Source: Methylocystis sp.
GTDB lineage: Bacteria > Pseudomonadota > Alphaproteobacteria > Rhizobiales > Beijerinckiaceae
Direction: 5' to 3'
DNA: 55,176 bases
NCBI GenBank assembly: GCA_020252485.1
Contig: JADCCX010000077.1
Location: 1 to 55,176 of the forward strand
The notes beneath the pieces were generated by a model. It saw nothing but the letters and a program-made list of their open reading frames with translations. It was not told where the DNA came from and did no database searches. Below, piece by piece: positions 52,102 to 55,176 of the stretch. A program made the position numbers and the translations under genes. The stretch's first letter is position 1. Each line of letters starts with the position of its first letter.

Positions 52102-52214
52102 ATCCCCCCATCAACCACCGTTAACGCCCCCTTCATAAACCTGTGTAATCCGCACCATTCCGGGTTATAAGCGGCGTTCTCCTCGGTCTGGGGCAAAGAG
52201 GCAAAGAGGTCTGA

Positions 52215-53558
52215 ATGGCGCGGCGGTATTTCGGCACGGACGGCATCCGGGGCAGGGCGAATGGCCTGATCACGCCTGAGCTTGCCCTGAAGGTGGGGCA
52301 GGCGACAGGCTTGGTGTTCCATCGCGGCGAGCATCGCCACCGGGTCGTCATCGGCAAGGATACGCGGCTTTCCGGCTACATGATCGAGACGGCGCTGACG
52401 GCCGGCTTCCTCTCCATGGGCATGGATGTGCTGGTGCTCGGCCCCATGCCGACACCGGCGGTCGCCATGCTGACACGCTCGATGCGCGCCGATCTGGGCG
52501 TGATGATTTCCGCCTCGCACAATCTCTACGAGGATAACGGCATCAAGCTCTTCGGACCGGACGGCTACAAGCTGAACGACGGGATCGAGGCGGAAATCGA
52601 GGCTCTGCTGGAAAGCGATCTCACCTCGCGCCTGTGCAAATCGCCGGACATGGGCCGCGCCAAGCGCGTCGATTCAGTGCACGCCCGCTATATCGAATTC
52701 GCCAAGCGCACCTTGCCGCGCAACATGTCGCTGGAGGGCATGCGCATCGTGGTCGATTGCGCCAATGGCGCCGCTTACAAGGTGGCGCCCGAGGCGCTCT
52801 GGGAGCTTGGCGCAGAGGTCATCACCATCGGCAACGAGCCGGACGGCTTCAACATCAACCGCGGCGTCGGCTCCACCGCGCCCGATGCGCTCATCCGCAA
52901 GGTGCGCGAGATGCGCGCGGACGTGGGCATAGCGCTCGATGGCGATGCCGACCGCGTGCTGATCGTCGATGAAAAGGGCCAGATGGTCGATGGCGACCAG
53001 CTGATGGCTGTGGTCGCCGGAAGCTGGCGGGACGACGGGCGCCTCTCTCAACCGGGCATCGTCGCCACCATCATGTCCAATCTCGGGCTCGAGCGGCATC
53101 TGCAGTCGCTGGGCATAAGCCTCGCCCGCACCGCGGTGGGGGATCGCTACGTGCTCGAATACATGCGCGAGCACGGCTTCAACGTGGGCGGCGAGCAATC
53201 CGGCCATATCATCCTGTCGGATTATTCGACCACGGGCGATGGCCTGATCGCCGCGCTGCAGGTGTTGGCCTGCGTCAAGAAGGAGGACAGGCCGGTCTCC
53301 GAGGTCTGCCACCGCTTCGAGCCGTTGCCGCAGATCCTCAAGAACGTGCGCTACCGCAAGGGGCAGCCGCTGGCCGAGGACAAGGTGGTCAGCGCCATCG
53401 AAGATGCGCGCAAGCGCCTGGGCAACGGCGGGCGGCTGGTGATCCGGCCATCGGGCACCGAGCCCGTCATCCGCGTGATGGCGGAAGGCGACGACCGCGC
53501 GCTGGTCGAACGCATCGTCGACGACGTGGTGGATGTGATCACGCTGGCCGCGGCCTGA
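52215..53558 (+). CDS. glmM: Phosphoglucosamine mutase
   Basis: GlmM converts glucosamine-6-phosphate to glucosamine-1-phosphate for peptidoglycan and lipopolysaccharide synthesis. The 447-residue protein shows the phosphoserine loop [20 protein letters not shown], the magnesium loop [14 protein letters not shown], the sugar-binding [19 protein letters not shown], and the phosphate-binding [15 protein letters not shown]. All four family elements are intact. The ATG at 52215 follows AAAGAGG. Confidence 0.95.
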   Translation: MARRYFGTDGIRGRANGLITPELALKVGQATGLVFHRGEHRHRVVIGKDTRLSGYMIETALTAGFLSMGMDVLVLGPMPTPAVAMLTRSMRADLGVMISASHNLYEDNGIKLFGPDGYKLNDGIEAEIEALLESDLTSRLCKSPDMGRAKRVDSVHARYIEFAKRTLPRNMSLEGMRIVVDCANGAAYKVAPEALWELGAEVITIGNEPDGFNINRGVGSTAPDALIRKVREMRADVGIALDGDADRVLIVDEKGQMVDGDQLMAVVAGSWRDDGRLSQPGIVATIMSNLGLERHLQSLGISLARTAVGDRYVLEYMREHGFNVGGEQSGHIILSDYSTTGDGLIAALQVLACVKKEDRPVSEVCHRFEPLPQILKNVRYRKGQPLAEDKVVSAIEDARKRLGNGGRLVIRPSGTEPVIRVMAEGDDRALVERIVDDVVDVITLAAA

Positions 53559-53930
53559 GGCGTTCGCCCGGCGGGCTGCTTTCTGCAACTGTGTGCGGCA
53601 ATGCCCTTGCGCGTATATCCGCACAACCCACGGCCGCTTTCCCATGGTCAGCGCGCGAGGCGGCGGCCCGCCATGATCATCGCTCCCGAGCCTCAGAAGC
53701 ATTGCGTCAACGCTCTGTACAGGCGTCGCGATGCGCCATTTTGGCATTGGCTGAGGCAACACTCTCGCTCTGGTTGCATCCGCTTCGGGCCGTTAAGGTG
53801 AGGTTACTTGATCATTGACGTGAGTTTCGTGTTGCGTCTATTATAAATTAATTTTAGGTTAATGTCGTGGCCTTGGACAGTGGCGCATTGAGATGCCTCT
53901 CCGGCAGCTTTTCTGAAAGGAGTAGGGATT
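53559..53930 (+). other. Intergenic region with promoter of the final gene
   Basis: About 370 bases without a credible gene. TTGACG (53815-53820), an 18-bp spacer and TATTAT (53839-53844) form a sigma-70-like promoter in an AT-rich stretch, and GAAAGGAGT (53915-53923) is a strong ribosome-binding site before the ATG at 53931. Confidence 0.6.
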
Positions 53931-55176
53931 ATGGGCAAGACAATCAGTTTCGGCGGCTTGGCCGTCAGGGCGGCGTCCGCAGTAAAAAATACAGCAGGCC
54001 AAACCACATCAGCAACGATGTCTAATCTGGCAAAGGATGCGGGCGCGATTGATTTCGACGATCTTGTTTTCGCTGCCGGCAAAAAGAAAAATGCATTGAT
54101 GACCGACATCGTGAATGACCTCAAAGACGACGGGCAGTCTTTCGTTGTCGGTGACTCGCCTCATATACAGGCTTTCGAGTTTTTTGCGATCGTTGCGGAT
54201 AAGGCTTTGAAGAGCAGCGATTTCAAGGAAGGCGGCCTGAAGGACAGCAATGGTAATAATCTCAGCGGCCAGCTTCACAAGCTGAGCGATACCAACTACG
54301 GCGGCCGCCTGACCGGCGATAACGGCACTGGTGACCCTTTCAACCGTGGCAAGATCGGCGACATCAGCGGCTCCGGTATGAACAATGACCCGATCGCCAT
54401 CCAGGCGTTTGGCCGTACCAGCAACAACAACACATATGGCAATGTCGAGGTCAGGTATGACAATAATAACGGCTTCGGCGCCGGCAGCTCTGGTAACGGC
54501 GAAGGGGCAACGCGGTTCCTCGACGGCAACGAATCTATCAAGTTCACGCTGAACAAATCCGCTGGTGTAGATCAGGCGATCCAAAAGGTCAGCTTCACTG
54601 TGACGAATACGGGCGGCAATAATGCGAAGGTCGGCCTTTCTTTCGGCGATGGTATTCTGAAGGGGTATGAGACCTCTGGCCCCAACAAAGGCAAGCCGAT
54701 TTATGCTGCCGACTTCTTCGAGATCCCCGATGTGAAAAACGGCGATATGATCGAGATCGATTTTGCCCTGCAAACAATCAAGATTAATGGTGTCGCGCAG
54801 GTCGAAACGATGGCTACCAAGAAGTTCTTCGCGGACTTCATCGCCAGCGGTCACGATGCGATTTCGATCGGTGCGACAAGCGGCCGCTTCTCGATCGGCG
54901 ATCTTGCGATTGATCGAATGGATGATCCAATGGATGATCCCAAGACATGGCTGTCGCTCGATGTCTTTGCCGGCAGGGAGTCGCCGCTGCCCGGCGTCGA
55001 ACCAAACAAGACATATGTCTATGCCTATCTCGACAAGGATAACGACAACATCCTTGACGGCAATGAAGCGGCCGAGGAGCTGGCGTCTATCAGCAACGGA
55101 GTTCTCAGGGATTCTGACGGCAGCACCGACGCCAATCCGCTCCAGGGGGCTGGCAGGTCGACCGGGTCTGACCTCC
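53931..55176 (+). CDS. Large secreted-type protein with EF-hand-like loop (partial at window end)
   Basis: The frame is open from ATG 53931 to the window edge (415 codons) and continues beyond. There is no Sec signal peptide. Composition is rich in Gly, Asn and Asp, with beta-sandwich-like stretches (SIKFTLNKSAGVDQAIQKVS). A canonical calcium loop, DKDNDNILDGNE (D-x-D-x-D-x3-D-x2-E), lies at about residues 367-378. GC content is clearly lower than in neighbouring genes. The features suit a type I-secreted or surface protein, but no RTX nonapeptides are seen in this part. I do not recognise the family. Confidence 0.7.
   Translation, partial: MGKTISFGGLAVRAASAVKNTAGQTTSATMSNLAKDAGAIDFDDLVFAAGKKKNALMTDIVNDLKDDGQSFVVGDSPHIQAFEFFAIVADKALKSSDFKEGGLKDSNGNNLSGQLHKLSDTNYGGRLTGDNGTGDPFNRGKIGDISGSGMNNDPIAIQAFGRTSNNNTYGNVEVRYDNNNGFGAGSSGNGEGATRFLDGNESIKFTLNKSAGVDQAIQKVSFTVTNTGGNNAKVGLSFGDGILKGYETSGPNKGKPIYAADFFEIPDVKNGDMIEIDFALQTIKINGVAQVETMATKKFFADFIASGHDAISIGATSGRFSIGDLAIDRMDDPMDDPKTWLSLDVFAGRESPLPGVEPNKTYVYAYLDKDNDNILDGNEAAEELASISNGVLRDSDGSTDANPLQGAGRSTGSDL

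Noticed and set aside
52015-52214. Second integration site at tRNA-Leu
   Set aside because: No direct repeat of the tRNA 3' end and no integrase gene lie nearby.

Overview
The window is a high-GC alphaproteobacterial chromosome segment, most likely from the Hyphomicrobiales (Rhizobiales). This rests on gene content: a DUF6163 gene next to ldtR and an L,D-transpeptidase, a FYDLN-acid (TIGR02300) gene near cmk, recO, bpt and parC close together, map next to radC, DUF2842, and dispersed palindromic intergenic repeats typical of the order. The genus cannot be fixed from sequence alone; a Bosea- or Beijerinckiaceae-like organism is a guess.

Layout. 1-4.2 kb: intergenic palindromes, a 3-hydroxyisobutyryl-CoA hydrolase-like gene, then DUF6163, ldtR and ldtP (peptidoglycan cross-link control). 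4.2-10.0 kb: a catabolic locus with an HpcH/HpaI aldolase and a 2-hydroxyacid dehydrogenase, divergent from a GntR regulator and a complete polar amino acid ABC importer. 10.0-16.5 kb: an accessory stretch with a LuxR-type regulator, a truncated copy of the importer's binding protein, two copies of a roughly 430-bp module carrying serine-resolvase-like genes without the catalytic serine, a secreted haloperoxidase-like gene between them, and a BTAD/TPR regulator anchored in the membrane.

16.86-21.48 kb: a compact integrative element of about 4.6 kb in the 3' end of tRNA-Ala(GGC). It is bounded by an 18-bp direct repeat, has repeated TTGGTCTGAA motifs inside both ends, and carries a tyrosine integrase, a small unknown gene, RNase HI, a ParB-like protein, a 26-codon hydrophobic ORF and a serine recombinase. 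Two palindromes lie at its promoters. It has no recognisable resistance, metabolic or defence cargo.

21.6-33.3 kb: mostly housekeeping genes: FYDLN protein, cmk, two adjacent threonine-dehydratase-family genes with a permease remnant between them, recO, bpt, a DsbA-family protein, a repeat-rich block of about 800 bp, parC, heme A synthase, DUF2842 and a CoA-binding protein. 33.4-42.3 kb: an exopolysaccharide locus (NodB deacetylase, CelD-like acyltransferase, GumC/Wzz, Wza-like exporter, glycosyltransferase, Wzy-like polymerase or ligase, MFS protein), followed by a membrane GGDEF-EAL protein that could link it to c-di-GMP. 44.7-53.6 kb: radC, map, an FkbM methyltransferase, a 26-codon ORF with a near-perfect ribosome-binding site and its own terminator, a CinA-like gene, gpt, a fatty-acid desaturase with an acyl-CoA/ACP ligase, tRNA-Leu(TAA) and glmM. 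The window ends inside a lower-GC gene for a protein with an EF-hand-like calcium loop.

The parts most worth following up are the tRNA-Ala element with its two recombinase classes, the duplicated resolvase-like modules around the haloperoxidase gene, and the 26-codon ORF at 47.2 kb.
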